Below are positions 1 to 9,024 of a DNA stretch of 64,000 bases, in pieces. Position 1 is the first letter of the stretch, and each line of letters begins with the position of its first letter. Under the pieces are notes generated by a model. That model saw nothing but the letters and a program-made list of their open reading frames with translations, searched no databases and was not told the DNA's origin. Both the position numbers and the translations under genes were made by a program. Source of the stretch: Candidatus Aminicenantota bacterium. GTDB lineage: Bacteria > Acidobacteriota > Aminicenantia > Aminicenantales > UBA4085. The stretch covers positions 1 through 64,000 of the forward strand of contig JAPKZG010000051.1 in NCBI GenBank assembly GCA_026393895.1. The letters run 5' to 3'.

Positions 1-1299
1 GATGGCGTCGACCGGCTCGTCCTTCCCGGCGTCGGCCATTTCGGGGCCGCCGCGGAACAGCTTAAAGCATCCGGCTTTTTCAACACCCTGAAGTCCTGGG
101 CGGCCGCCGGTCGGCCTCTGCTCGGCATTTGTCTCGGGATGCAGCTTATGTTTGACGAAAGCGAGGAGGACGGTTGCCGCAACCGCGGGCTGGGGATTTT
201 CCGGGGACGCGTCGGTTCTCTCCGCGGGCCTCGCCGCCTCCACATGGGATGGAACTCTGTCGTCCCGGCCGGGCCGGACGGAATCGTATCCGGCGGGTAT
301 TACTACTTCGTTCACGGATTCGCTCCCCGGGCGGAAAATGGAAAAGACGTTCTGGCCGATTCCCGCTTCGGGGAGACGACGTTTTCGGCCGTCGTCAGCC
401 GGGGCCCGGTTCTCGGCGTTCAATTCCATCCGGAAAAAAGCGGGGCCCTGGGGCTCGAATTTCTGGCCCGCTGGGCGGCAGGACACACGAACGGAGCGCG
501 TCCGGCCGGGCCCCGGACCGTTCCGCCGCCCGCGGCCGGAGACGCGATGCCGACCGTCAGGATCATCCCCTGCCTCGACATGGACGACGGCCGCGTCGTC
601 AAAGGCATCCGGTTTGAAAACCTCCGCGACGCGGGCGATCCGGTCGAACGCGCCCGGAGATACGACGGCCAGGGCGCCGACGAGCTCTGCTTTCTCGACG
701 TCGGGGCGACCTGGAAAAGCCGCCGGACGCTTCTCGAAATCGTCCGGCGCGTTTCGCGGGAGATTTTCATCCCCTTGACCGTCGGGGGCGGATTGCGCTC
801 GGTCGAAGACATTCGGGAAGCCCTCCACGCCGGTGCGGACAAGGTTTCGCTCGGGACGGCGGCCGTCGTAAATCCCAGGCTTCTCCGGGAAGCGGCCGAA
901 CGGTTCGGCCGCCAATGTCTCGTCTGCTCGATCGACGCCAAAACCAAAAACGGGAGCTGGACCGTGACGACGCACGGCGGCCGCCGCGACCGGGACCTGG
1001 AGGCCGTCGTTTGGGCGCGGCGGGCGGAGGCCGCCGGCGCCGGGGAAATCCTCCTCAACGCGGTCGACCGCGACGGCACTGGGACCGGATACGACCTGGA
1101 ACTTCTCCGGCATGTCCGGGCCGCCGTCCGAATCCCGGTCATCGCCTCAGGCGGAGGGGACATGCCTTCTCACGCCTGGGACGCCGTGAACCGGGGCAAG
1201 GCCGACGCCGTTTTGCTGGCCTCGGTCCTTCACAACGACCGGAGGACGATCTCCGATTTCAAACGATATCTCCGGAAGAAAGGAGCCCGCATCCGATGA
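1..1299 (+). CDS. hisHF: Imidazole glycerol phosphate synthase, HisH-HisF fusion (5' end outside window)
   Basis: Frame 1 is open from base 1. HisH motifs: GICLGMQ (catalytic Cys) and GVQFHPEKS. After a short linker in the same ORF come the HisF motifs MPTVRIIPCLDMDDGRVVKG, CSIDAKTKNG and VDRDGTGTGYD. Confidence 0.93.
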   Translation, partial: DGVDRLVLPGVGHFGAAAEQLKASGFFNTLKSWAAAGRPLLGICLGMQLMFDESEEDGCRNRGLGIFRGRVGSLRGPRRLHMGWNSVVPAGPDGIVSGGYYYFVHGFAPRAENGKDVLADSRFGETTFSAVVSRGPVLGVQFHPEKSGALGLEFLARWAAGHTNGARPAGPRTVPPPAAGDAMPTVRIIPCLDMDDGRVVKGIRFENLRDAGDPVERARRYDGQGADELCFLDVGATWKSRRTLLEIVRRVSREIFIPLTVGGGLRSVEDIREALHAGADKVSLGTAAVVNPRLLREAAERFGRQCLVCSIDAKTKNGSWTVTTHGGRRDRDLEAVVWARRAEAAGAGEILLNAVDRDGTGTGYDLELLRHVRAAVRIPVIASGGGDMPSHAWDAVNRGKADAVLLASVLHNDRRTISDFKRYLRKKGARIR

Positions 1300-2540
1300 T
1301 GATTCCTTCGATCGATTTGATGAACGGGAGAGCCGTTCAATTGAAACACGGCCGGGAATTGATCCTGGAGCGCGAGGACCCCGAAGCCCTGGCCCGCGAA
1401 TTTGACCGCTTCGGAGAGATCGCGGTCATCGACCTCGACGCCGCCCTCGGCCTCGGCTCGAACGCCGGATTGGTCCGCGAGATCTGCCGGGCGGCCGAAT
1501 GTCGGGTCGGGGGCGGATTGAGGTCCGTCGAAGCGGCCCACCGGGCCGTCGCCGACGGAGCGTCGAAAGTGATCGTCGGCACGGCCGTCCTGGGCCCGGA
1601 CGGGGTTTGCATCCCGTTTCTGCGGGAACTAGCCGCGGCCGTCGAGCGGACGCGGATCATCGTTGCCCTCGACACCTGGGACGGCGAAGTTCTGACCCGC
1701 GGTTGGACCGAGCGCACGGGCCTCCGGGTGGAGGACGTATTATCCGATTGCGACCCTTATTGCGGAGAGTATCTCTGCACCTTCGTCGAAAAGGAAGGGA
1801 CGATGGAAGGACTGCCCGTCGACCGGGCCGTCACCCTGGCCGGAAGGACCCGAAACAGAATCACGGCCGCAGGCGGCGCGGGCTCGCTGGAGGACGTCGA
1901 ACGGCTGGCCCGGGCCGGACTCGATGTTCAGCTCGGAATGGCGGTTTACACCGGACGGATCCGGATCGCCGACGCATTTCTCCATTCCCTGGATTGGAGC
2001 CGGGGGATGATCCCCACGATCGTCCAGGATGAAACCGGCCAGGTGCTGATGCTGGCCTGGAGCGACCGGGAATCCCTGGCCCGGACGTTTCACGACGGGC
2101 GGATGCATTTCCACTCCCGCTCCCGGGACAGCCTCTGGCTCAAGGGCGAGACGTCGGGAAACTTTTTCGACCTCATCCGCGTCCGGGCCGACTGCGACGC
2201 CGACGCCGTCTTGGCCACGGTCCGGCCGCGGGGCCCGGCCTGCCACCGCCAAACCTGGTCCTGTTTCGGCCCACGCCGCTTCTCCTTACCGGAACTCGAA
2301 GCGGTCGTCGCCGACCGGATAAAAAATCCTCGGCCCGGGTCGTATACGGCCTCCTTGGACGAAAAAGCCCTGGCCGAAAAAATCCGGGAGGAGGCCGAGG
2401 AACTGATCAAAGCCCGCGAGCCGAAGGACGTCGTCTGGGAAGCGGCCGACGTCCTTTATTTTTCGCTGGTGAAAACGGTTCGATCGGGGGCTTCATGGAA
2501 CGACATCTTGAAGGAATTGGAACGGAGGAGACGCTCATGA
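1296..2540 (+). CDS. hisAIE: HisA-HisI-HisE trifunctional fusion (ProFAR isomerase / PR-AMP cyclohydrolase / PR-ATP pyrophosphohydrolase)
   Basis: ATGA overlap with hisHF. HisA: MMIPSIDLMNGRAVQLKHG, VGGGLRS, IVALDTWDG. HisI: MIPTIVQDETGQVLMLAWSD, RSRDSLWLKGETSGN, DCDADAVL, CHRQTWSCF. HisE: LAEKIREEAEELIKA, WEAADVLYF. Confidence 0.92.
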   Translation: MMIPSIDLMNGRAVQLKHGRELILEREDPEALAREFDRFGEIAVIDLDAALGLGSNAGLVREICRAAECRVGGGLRSVEAAHRAVADGASKVIVGTAVLGPDGVCIPFLRELAAAVERTRIIVALDTWDGEVLTRGWTERTGLRVEDVLSDCDPYCGEYLCTFVEKEGTMEGLPVDRAVTLAGRTRNRITAAGGAGSLEDVERLARAGLDVQLGMAVYTGRIRIADAFLHSLDWSRGMIPTIVQDETGQVLMLAWSDRESLARTFHDGRMHFHSRSRDSLWLKGETSGNFFDLIRVRADCDADAVLATVRPRGPACHRQTWSCFGPRRFSLPELEAVVADRIKNPRPGSYTASLDEKALAEKIREEAEELIKAREPKDVVWEAADVLYFSLVKTVRSGASWNDILKELERRRRS

Positions 2541-3811
2541 AAATCATCACGAAAAACAAACTGCCGAAAGATTTTTTTGCCGGCTTCCGAAGGGATGACG
2601 TCCCCGGCGTCCGTCGGATCGTCGAGGACGTCCGCCGGGACGGGGACGCGGCCGTCCGGCATTATTCCCGACTTTTCGATGGAATCGCGCCGGATCCCTT
2701 GAGGATGCCGAAGGAAGCCGTTTCCAGGGCGGCGGATGCCCTCGATCCCTCGCTCCGGGAAGCCCTGCTTTTCGCCGCCCGGAACATCCGGGCTTTCGCC
2801 AAGGCCCAGAAGGCGGAATTTCGCGATTTTGAAATCGAAACGTTCCCCGGAGTTTTTTGCGGTCAACGAACGAGTCCAATCGACCGTGTCGGAATTTATG
2901 TCCCGGGCGGCCGTCATCCGCTCGTTTCCTCCCTGCTGATGAGCGCGATCCCGGCCCTTGAGGCCGGAGTCCGGGAAATTGTCGTCTGTTCGCCCCCGAG
3001 TTCCACCGGACAGGTTCACCCGGTGATTCTGGGCGCGGCCGGAATGCTCGGCCTCGAGGAAATCTACGCCGCGGGCGGGGCGCAGGCGGTGGCGGCGATG
3101 GCCTTCGGCACGGAAAGCCTGCCCCGCGTGGATAAGATCGTCGGGCCGGGAAACAGGTTCGTGACCGCGGCCAAGCTCGAAGTCTTCGGCGCGGCGGGGA
3201 TCGACCTGCCGGCCGGGCCGAGCGAAGTCATGATCGTCGCCGGCGGCGAAGCCGATCCCGGAATCGCGGCGGCCGACCTTCTGGCCCAGGCTGAACATGA
3301 CCCGGACGCGGCCGCCGTTTTATTGACGGATTCCCGAACGTTCGCCGAGTCCGTAAGTGAAGCGGTCCGGAAGGGGTTGGACCGGCTCCCGGCCTCCTCG
3401 ACCGCCCAACAATCCCTGGCAAACCGGGGATTCATCCTAGTCCTGGACGATCTCGGGGAAGCCGTGGAAATCGCAAACCGCCGGTCGCCCGAGCATCTGG
3501 AATTGCAGGGAGAACGGGCCGTAGCTCTGGCTGAACGATTCCGGAATTTCGGGGCGCTTTTTCTCGGGACGGAGGCCGGGGAGGTATTCGGGGACTATGC
3601 GGCCGGAACGAACCACATCCTACCGACGGGCGGGACGGCCCGCTTCGCCTCGGGGCTCGGGGTGCGCGACTTTCTCAAGTTTCAGACGACTCTTCGTTTC
3701 GAATCCGGCGGATCCGGGGCTCTTTTACCGACGACGGAGCGGCTGGCTTCGGGCGAAGGTCTGGCGGCCCATGCCGCCGCGGCCGCGGTCCGCCGCAAAC
3801 AGGGCGGTTGA
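2537..3811 (+). CDS. hisD: Histidinol dehydrogenase
   Basis: Motifs [61 protein letters not shown] overlap with the upstream ORF. Confidence 0.95.
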   Translation: MKIITKNKLPKDFFAGFRRDDVPGVRRIVEDVRRDGDAAVRHYSRLFDGIAPDPLRMPKEAVSRAADALDPSLREALLFAARNIRAFAKAQKAEFRDFEIETFPGVFCGQRTSPIDRVGIYVPGGRHPLVSSLLMSAIPALEAGVREIVVCSPPSSTGQVHPVILGAAGMLGLEEIYAAGGAQAVAAMAFGTESLPRVDKIVGPGNRFVTAAKLEVFGAAGIDLPAGPSEVMIVAGGEADPGIAAADLLAQAEHDPDAAAVLLTDSRTFAESVSEAVRKGLDRLPASSTAQQSLANRGFILVLDDLGEAVEIANRRSPEHLELQGERAVALAERFRNFGALFLGTEAGEVFGDYAAGTNHILPTGGTARFASGLGVRDFLKFQTTLRFESGGSGALLPTTERLASGEGLAAHAAAAAVRRKQGG

Positions 3812-3818
3812 AATTCCT

Positions 3819-4736
3819 TTACCCGCTCTTCCGGAGATACGCGAGCGCCTGAAGCGCGGCTACGCAGCCTTCGCCCGCGGCCGAAACGACCTGAAGTCCG
3901 CCGCAGGTCAAATCGCCGGCGGCAAACACCCCCTCGAGGTTTGTCCGCTGGAAGCGGTCCACGGCCAGGCACTGCTTATGATCTATGGCAAGGCCGGATT
4001 TGGCAAACAGCGGCCCGGTCGGGACTTCCCGGAATACAAAAACGGCGTCGACGTCCAGCGAACGCTCGCCGGCGGTGGACTTCAGGATGATCCGTTCGAC
4101 GTTTTTATCCCCGGCAATTTCCTTGATCTCCGCGTTTCCATAAACCGGAATGCCGATTTTTTCCGCCTTCGTGAACGCCTCTTCCAGGGCGGCGGGATCC
4201 TTGACCCTGCCCGGAATCCAATGAACCCGGACGCCCGTCTGTTCCAGAATCCAGATGTCCTCGACCGCTTCCGCGGAATGGCCGTAGGCGGCCACGTCCC
4301 TTCCTTTATACAGAGGACCGTCGCAGACCGCGCAATAGCTTACGCCGTAGCCGAGAAGCCGCTCCTCCCCCGGAATTAGCCGTTCCTTGGCAAACGGCTT
4401 GCCCGTGGCCAGGATGACGGCCTTGGCTTCGATGAACGAATCCGTGGTCGAAACATACTTCGGGTCGGTCGTCAACGATAGTGCGATCGTGTCGCCTCTG
4501 ACGAATTCCGCCCCAAATCCCCCCGCCTGCTCCCGGAATCGGGCCAGAAGGTCGTTGCTGTTGATCGAAGGAAACCCGGGATAGTTCTCGAGGTCGTAAC
4601 CGAGCGCAAGCCGCGAGGCCGCCCGCTCGCCTTCGAGGACCAGAGTTTTCTTGCCGGACCGGGCGGCGTAGATGGCCGCGGTCAGGCCGGCCGGCCCGGC
4701 CCCGACGATCAGGATATCGGTCGCGTAGTTTTTCAT
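3819..4736 (-). CDS. Thioredoxin-reductase-like FAD-dependent oxidoreductase
   Basis: FAD motif ILIVGAGPAGLTAAIYAARSGKKTLVLEG. Redox CAVCDG. C-terminal GVFAAGDL. The second dinucleotide motif is degenerate (AAYGHSAEAVED). Confidence 0.85.
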   Translation of the reverse strand: MKNYATDILIVGAGPAGLTAAIYAARSGKKTLVLEGERAASRLALGYDLENYPGFPSINSNDLLARFREQAGGFGAEFVRGDTIALSLTTDPKYVSTTDSFIEAKAVILATGKPFAKERLIPGEERLLGYGVSYCAVCDGPLYKGRDVAAYGHSAEAVEDIWILEQTGVRVHWIPGRVKDPAALEEAFTKAEKIGIPVYGNAEIKEIAGDKNVERIILKSTAGERSLDVDAVFVFREVPTGPLFAKSGLAIDHKQCLAVDRFQRTNLEGVFAAGDLTCGGLQVVSAAGEGCVAALQALAYLRKSG

Positions 4737-4829
4737 CTTCGCTCTCCCGCGTTCATTATAAAGCTAAAACGGGCGTGACGGCGAATGCGCGCCGTTGACT
4801 ATTATCGTCTCCCGGTCTACAGTTCCTTC

Positions 4830-5504
4830 ATGATCCGCCGCGCCTTGATCGCCTTTTTGGTCCTGGGCCTCTTTGCGACAGCCTTATCCGCCGGCCCCGG
4901 ACGCGACGGGCAGTACATCATGCTCTCCGGACAATCCCTCGATTATCACCGCGACCTGGACCGGGGCCTGACTCTCTGGCATTTTGAAAAAGAGTTTTAC
5001 ATCCCCGGTCTGGAAAAGTGCGCGGCCTGGGTCGTAAGTTACGGAATGAAATCATACGGCGGATCCTGGGATGTTTCCTTCCTGCGTTCCGGACGGACCG
5101 TCGACCTTGAGAACGGACCCCATACCGCGACTTATCAGGCCTTCGACCTCAACGGGCGTTCCTTTTTTTTGAAGAAACTCGCCCTTCGTCCCTATTTTCT
5201 GGGCGGAATCACGATCCCATTCATTCGGGTGAAGGGAGGTTCGTTCTACCGGGGGAAGACTTTGAACGCGTCCTATTTTGGAGCGGGTCTCAATGTCGGC
5301 GCAGGGCTTTGGTTTGACGTCGGGCCGTCCGTCTTTATCAACGCCGCCGTGATGTACCGCTGGGTCGGGTTTCTCTACGCCTACGGCGAGGGAAAAGGGC
5401 GGGACATCAACGATCTCCGGGTCGGATACATGGGGCCGGAATTCGGCCGGATGCTTCGGACCGATGTCCTGACTCTGACCGTGGGAGTCGGATTCGTCCT
5501 TTAA
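4830..5504 (+). CDS. Secreted / outer-membrane beta-barrel-like hypothetical protein
   Basis: Signal peptide MIRRALIAFLVLGLFATALSAG. Alternating Gly/aromatic pattern and terminal TLTVGVGFVL typical of small OMPs. Confidence 0.55.
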   Translation: MIRRALIAFLVLGLFATALSAGPGRDGQYIMLSGQSLDYHRDLDRGLTLWHFEKEFYIPGLEKCAAWVVSYGMKSYGGSWDVSFLRSGRTVDLENGPHTATYQAFDLNGRSFFLKKLALRPYFLGGITIPFIRVKGGSFYRGKTLNASYFGAGLNVGAGLWFDVGPSVFINAAVMYRWVGFLYAYGEGKGRDINDLRVGYMGPEFGRMLRTDVLTLTVGVGFVL

Positions 5505-5567
5505 CCGGCGGCCAGAAAGATCTTTTACAGCTCGGCAGCGGCCCCCTCGGCCGAAGTCGCCGTCAAG

Positions 5568-5759
5568 ATGAAAGCCGCGCGCCGTGGCGATCCCCTATGG
5601 AGGATCACTGCGATCGGGGAACTCGGGCTGATGGGAAAAGAGGCCGGGCCCGCCCTGGCCTTGCTCAAGGAACTGGCCATCAAGGATAAAAATCCGGACG
5701 TTCGCGAGGCGGCCGCCCGGGCCGCGGCGAAAATCGAAGCGAATCTTGATATTCCCTGA
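5568..5759 (+). CDS. Short HEAT-repeat-like ORF (possible gene relic)
   Basis: WRITAIGELGLMGKEAGPALALLKELAIKDKNPDVREAAARAAAKI has a HEAT-like helical repeat pattern. The frame stays open back to the stop of the preceding gene. Confidence 0.35.
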   Translation: MKAARRGDPLWRITAIGELGLMGKEAGPALALLKELAIKDKNPDVREAAARAAAKIEANLDIP

Positions 5760-5767
5760 TCTCAAAA

Positions 5768-7207
5768 TCACGGTCTGTCGTCGAGACGGATCTCCTCGCG
5801 GTAATCCACCCACACCCGGCTTCCGCGGCGCGGGCGGAGCAGTTCCAGCGCCTTGAGAAACGTCCGGTTCTTTTTCCGCCAGGTCCGGTTGAGCGCCCGG
5901 GCATATTGGTTGATCGCCAGGGCCAGCCATCGTCCTTCGAAGAGATTTCGGATCTGCTCCCGGAACGAGTAGAACCTTTTGTGGCCGGTGATCTGGGCTT
6001 TTTGAAGGTCGGCCAAAGACAGGCGGCGCGGCCGAAAGACGGCGTGATGGGCGTCGTAAAGCGACCAGTCCTTGAACGTGATCCTCTCCTCCTCCGTCAC
6101 CTTGTTGAAAAACTCGCTTCCGGGAAGAGGCGTGAGGATGAGAAACTGCGACGAGGTCAAGCGCGATTTCCGGGCCCATTTCACGGTTTCCCGGAACGTC
6201 CCCCGGTCATCCTGGTCGAACCCGAAGACGAACATGCCGTGGATGTGAATCCGATTGCGGCAGAAGACGCGGACGGCCCGGTCAAGATCGGCCACGGATT
6301 GGGCCTTGTGGGATTCCTGGAGGCTCTTGGGGTTCACGGATTCGAATCCGATGCAGACGGTGTGACACCCCGCTTTTTTCATCAGCCGGACGAGCTCCGG
6401 GTCGCGGGCGACGTCGGCCCGGACCTGGGTCGTCCAGCGGAACTTGAAACCCTCCCGGATCATCGCCTCGAGCAGTTCCCGGGTCCGCGGCTTGTGGGCG
6501 GCAAAATTGTCGTCGTAGAAGAAGAGGAAGCCTTTCCGGTCCTTGTAGAAGCGCAGTTCTTCGATGATATGTTCGGTGGAGCGAAAACGATAGGACTTGC
6601 CGAACATCCCGGTCACGGAGCAGAACGAACAATCGAACGGACAGCCCCGCGAGGTCTGGACGGGAAGAACCATCTTTTTTTTCCGCCATCTTTGGTCGGG
6701 CTTGAGAAGCTCGAAATCGGCGAACGGAAACGCGTCGAGGTCGTGGGGCGGAACAGCCTTGGGATTGTGGACGTCCTCCCCGTCCCGATGGAAGGAAAGC
6801 CCGGGCACGGCGGATAAATCCGCGCCGGAGCGCCAGGCGTCGAGAAACGCCGGCAGCGTCTCCTCCGCTTCGCCGCGGAGGACGAAATCGCCGTGCTCGA
6901 GCCCTTCCTCGGGCAAAAACGTGACGTGCGGCCCGCCGAAAAGGACGGGGATCCCCATGCCCCGGATCCGATCGGCGATGGCATAGGCCCGGGGGGCGGT
7001 CGAGGTGATGGTGGAAACGCCGACGATATCTGCGCTTCCGATCACGGCGAAATCGAGGGCCCGGAAATCCTCGACGAACAGCTCGACCTCCCAGCCCCGC
7101 TTTTTCATGATCGTCCCCAGAAGGACGGTCCCGAGACGCGGCGAGGGGAATTTGGAAAAAATGTGGAGATTGGGCGATTGCGGTTCGATGAGGGCGATTT
7201 TAGGCAT
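5768..7207 (-). CDS. B12-binding-domain radical SAM protein
   Basis: Radical SAM CPFDCSFCSV. N-terminal cobalamin-binding-like fold (GTVLLGTIMKKRGWEVELF ... GVSTITSTAPRAYAIAD ... FGGPHVTFLPEE). Confidence 0.9.
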   Translation of the reverse strand: MPKIALIEPQSPNLHIFSKFPSPRLGTVLLGTIMKKRGWEVELFVEDFRALDFAVIGSADIVGVSTITSTAPRAYAIADRIRGMGIPVLFGGPHVTFLPEEGLEHGDFVLRGEAEETLPAFLDAWRSGADLSAVPGLSFHRDGEDVHNPKAVPPHDLDAFPFADFELLKPDQRWRKKKMVLPVQTSRGCPFDCSFCSVTGMFGKSYRFRSTEHIIEELRFYKDRKGFLFFYDDNFAAHKPRTRELLEAMIREGFKFRWTTQVRADVARDPELVRLMKKAGCHTVCIGFESVNPKSLQESHKAQSVADLDRAVRVFCRNRIHIHGMFVFGFDQDDRGTFRETVKWARKSRLTSSQFLILTPLPGSEFFNKVTEEERITFKDWSLYDAHHAVFRPRRLSLADLQKAQITGHKRFYSFREQIRNLFEGRWLALAINQYARALNRTWRKKNRTFLKALELLRPRRGSRVWVDYREEIRLDDRP

Positions 7208-7922
7208 GGGACTCCTCCGATACGGCCGCCGGCCGTTTGGCGTTTTTGGATTTAAGACCGACGATCTCCTTCTTTTTTTTCTTGAGAAGGTCCTCCCAGC
7301 GGTCGATCCCTTCCCGGAGCTGGCGCATTTTTTTATTCAGGGATTCAACGGCGGCCAGAAGGTCGTCGAGTTTCCGACCTGCCGCTTCGCGTGAAAACGA
7401 GGCCAGGTCTTTCTCCACGGAGAGGAAATCCCGGACGGAATCGGACACCGACTTGATCTCCTCCAAACTGTAGCCGAAAAGCTGGAGGTCGCGGATGAGC
7501 TGGCAGAGAAAAACGTAAGTTTCGTCATAAAGTCGGAATCCGCCTTCGCTCCGCAAATCGGGATCGAGGATGCCGACCTCCTCCCAGTGCTTGATGGTCC
7601 GGGAGCTGACGCCGGCTTTTTCGGCCAGCAGTCCGACGGTCAGGAGCTTGTCCTTCTTGGCCGGCTTTTTATCGCCGCCTGCGGCCTGGGGCCATCCGTA
7701 TTTTTTAATGATCTTCTGGATTTCCTCAAGGCCGTATCCCAGCTCGCGGAGTTTCCGGATGTGGGAGACCCGGTCGACGTCCTGGACGGCGTAGAACGCG
7801 GACTTGTCTTCGGCGAACCCGACCGGCTTGAGGATCTTGGCTTTTGTCCACAAATCAAGCTCGATTGGCTCGATTCCGGTTTTCTCCGCCAGCTCGGCTT
7901 TGGTCATGATTTCGTTTCCCAT
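7200..7922 (-). CDS. MerR-family regulator with two tandem MerR HTH modules
   Basis: First HTH MTKAELAEKTGIEPIELDLWTKAKILKP. Second HTH LLTVGLLAEKAGVSSRTIKHWEEVGILDPDLRSEGGFRLYDE. Coiled-coil C-terminus. Overlaps the radical SAM start by 8 nt. Confidence 0.85.
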   Translation of the reverse strand: MGNEIMTKAELAEKTGIEPIELDLWTKAKILKPVGFAEDKSAFYAVQDVDRVSHIRKLRELGYGLEEIQKIIKKYGWPQAAGGDKKPAKKDKLLTVGLLAEKAGVSSRTIKHWEEVGILDPDLRSEGGFRLYDETYVFLCQLIRDLQLFGYSLEEIKSVSDSVRDFLSVEKDLASFSREAAGRKLDDLLAAVESLNKKMRQLREGIDRWEDLLKKKKKEIVGLKSKNAKRPAAVSEESHA

Positions 7923-7961
7923 AGTACTCTCACGTTTGATTTGTATATCGTCTAATACATA

Positions 7962-7981
7962 CCTATACGTATACGTATAGG
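7962..7981. promoter_or_regulatory. 20-bp perfect palindrome CCTATACGTATACGTATAGG, candidate MerR operator
   Basis: The sequence is identical to its reverse complement. It lies about 40 bp upstream of the tandem-MerR start codon. Confidence 0.65.
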
Positions 7982-8175
7982 ACAGCTTAAATAAAAAGTC
8001 AAGTGCTTTAATTCGTTCGGAAAGAGCGAAGGCGAGGGTACTCCGGGACCTGGAGCGCCTGAAAATATAGATCAATCCCCCGAGGTCTGACGTCGCTTCG
8101 GCCGATAGAATTCGGCCGCGAGGAACTTTCCGACAGGTTGAACTGTGATACAATAGATGTTGAAGCAGAAAATCA

Positions 8176-8385
8176 ATGATCAGCAATATTCATGAGCTCC
8201 AGGCTTTCGAAGCCGCTCGAACAAGAACCGAGAAGGTCGACATCAAGCAGAATCTGCGGATCCTCGATGCTCTCTACGAAGAGGCCTTGATGCTTGGAGC
8301 ATTCCCGCCTAAGAACCCGTTGGAGGGGATCGAGGTCAAGATCCGGATCGCCAAGGCGGTGAACAATGTACAAAGGTCTGATTAA
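8176..8385 (+). CDS. Small hypothetical protein paired with a nucleotidyltransferase
   Basis: 69-aa ORF (MISNIHELQAFEAARTRTEKVDIKQNLRILDALYEEA...) overlapping the next gene by 20 nt. Confidence 0.55.
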   Translation: MISNIHELQAFEAARTRTEKVDIKQNLRILDALYEEALMLGAFPPKNPLEGIEVKIRIAKAVNNVQRSD

Positions 8386-8935
8386 ACGGGTTGCCGCGGA
8401 CCTCGCGCTTCGAAAAATCCCTTACATGATTATCGGCGGGCAGGCCGTCCTGCTTTACGGCGAACTTCGTCTGACCAAGGACATCGATATCACTCTCGGG
8501 GTGGGCGTAGAAAAACTCCCCGTTGTCTTGGGGGCGGTGCAGGCTCTCGGGCTGAGGGTGGCAGTCGACGACGTCGAAGACTTTGTAAGGAAGACGATGG
8601 TCCTGCCCGCAACCGAGCTAAAGAGCGGGATCCGAATCGATTTTATCTTTTCGTTTACGCCCTACGAGCGGCAGGCCATCGAGAAGGCTCGCGAAGTCCA
8701 GTTCGACGATGTCCCTGTCCGTTTTGCCTCACTCGAGGATGTCGTCATACATAAGGCGGTAGCCGGGAGGGCCCGGGACATCGAGGACATCAGGTCCATT
8801 CTTCGGAAGAATCTCGGATACGATAAGGAATACATCCGAAAATGGCTCGTGGATTTCGACCGGGTGGTTGAAACAAAGTGCCTCCGGACGTTCGAAGAAA
8901 TCACTTCTGAGATCGATCGAGAAAATGAAAGATAG
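8366..8935 (+). CDS. AbiEii/DUF6036-like nucleotidyltransferase
   Basis: IPYMIIGGQAVLLYGELRLTKDIDI (GG...DxD nucleotidyltransferase motif). SLEDVVIHKAVAGRARDIEDIRSIL. Confidence 0.75.
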   Translation: MYKGLIKRVAADLALRKIPYMIIGGQAVLLYGELRLTKDIDITLGVGVEKLPVVLGAVQALGLRVAVDDVEDFVRKTMVLPATELKSGIRIDFIFSFTPYERQAIEKAREVQFDDVPVRFASLEDVVIHKAVAGRARDIEDIRSILRKNLGYDKEYIRKWLVDFDRVVETKCLRTFEEITSEIDRENER

Positions 8936-9024
8936 GCCAGAGGTTTTTAGGAAGGGGGAAGGACGTTGGAGCCGCGGCCGAAGATATGCTTTGCGAGAAT
9001 GATTGGCATCAAGGGAGGTTTGCT

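Noticed and set aside
915-1295. N-terminal ~127 aa of ORF 915-2540
   Set aside because: This is out-of-frame translation of hisF. The real HisA start is ATG 1296 (MMIPSIDLM...).
6330-6360. GGATTCGAATCC tRNA-like motif
   Set aside because: Lies within the radical SAM coding sequence and no cloverleaf is present.
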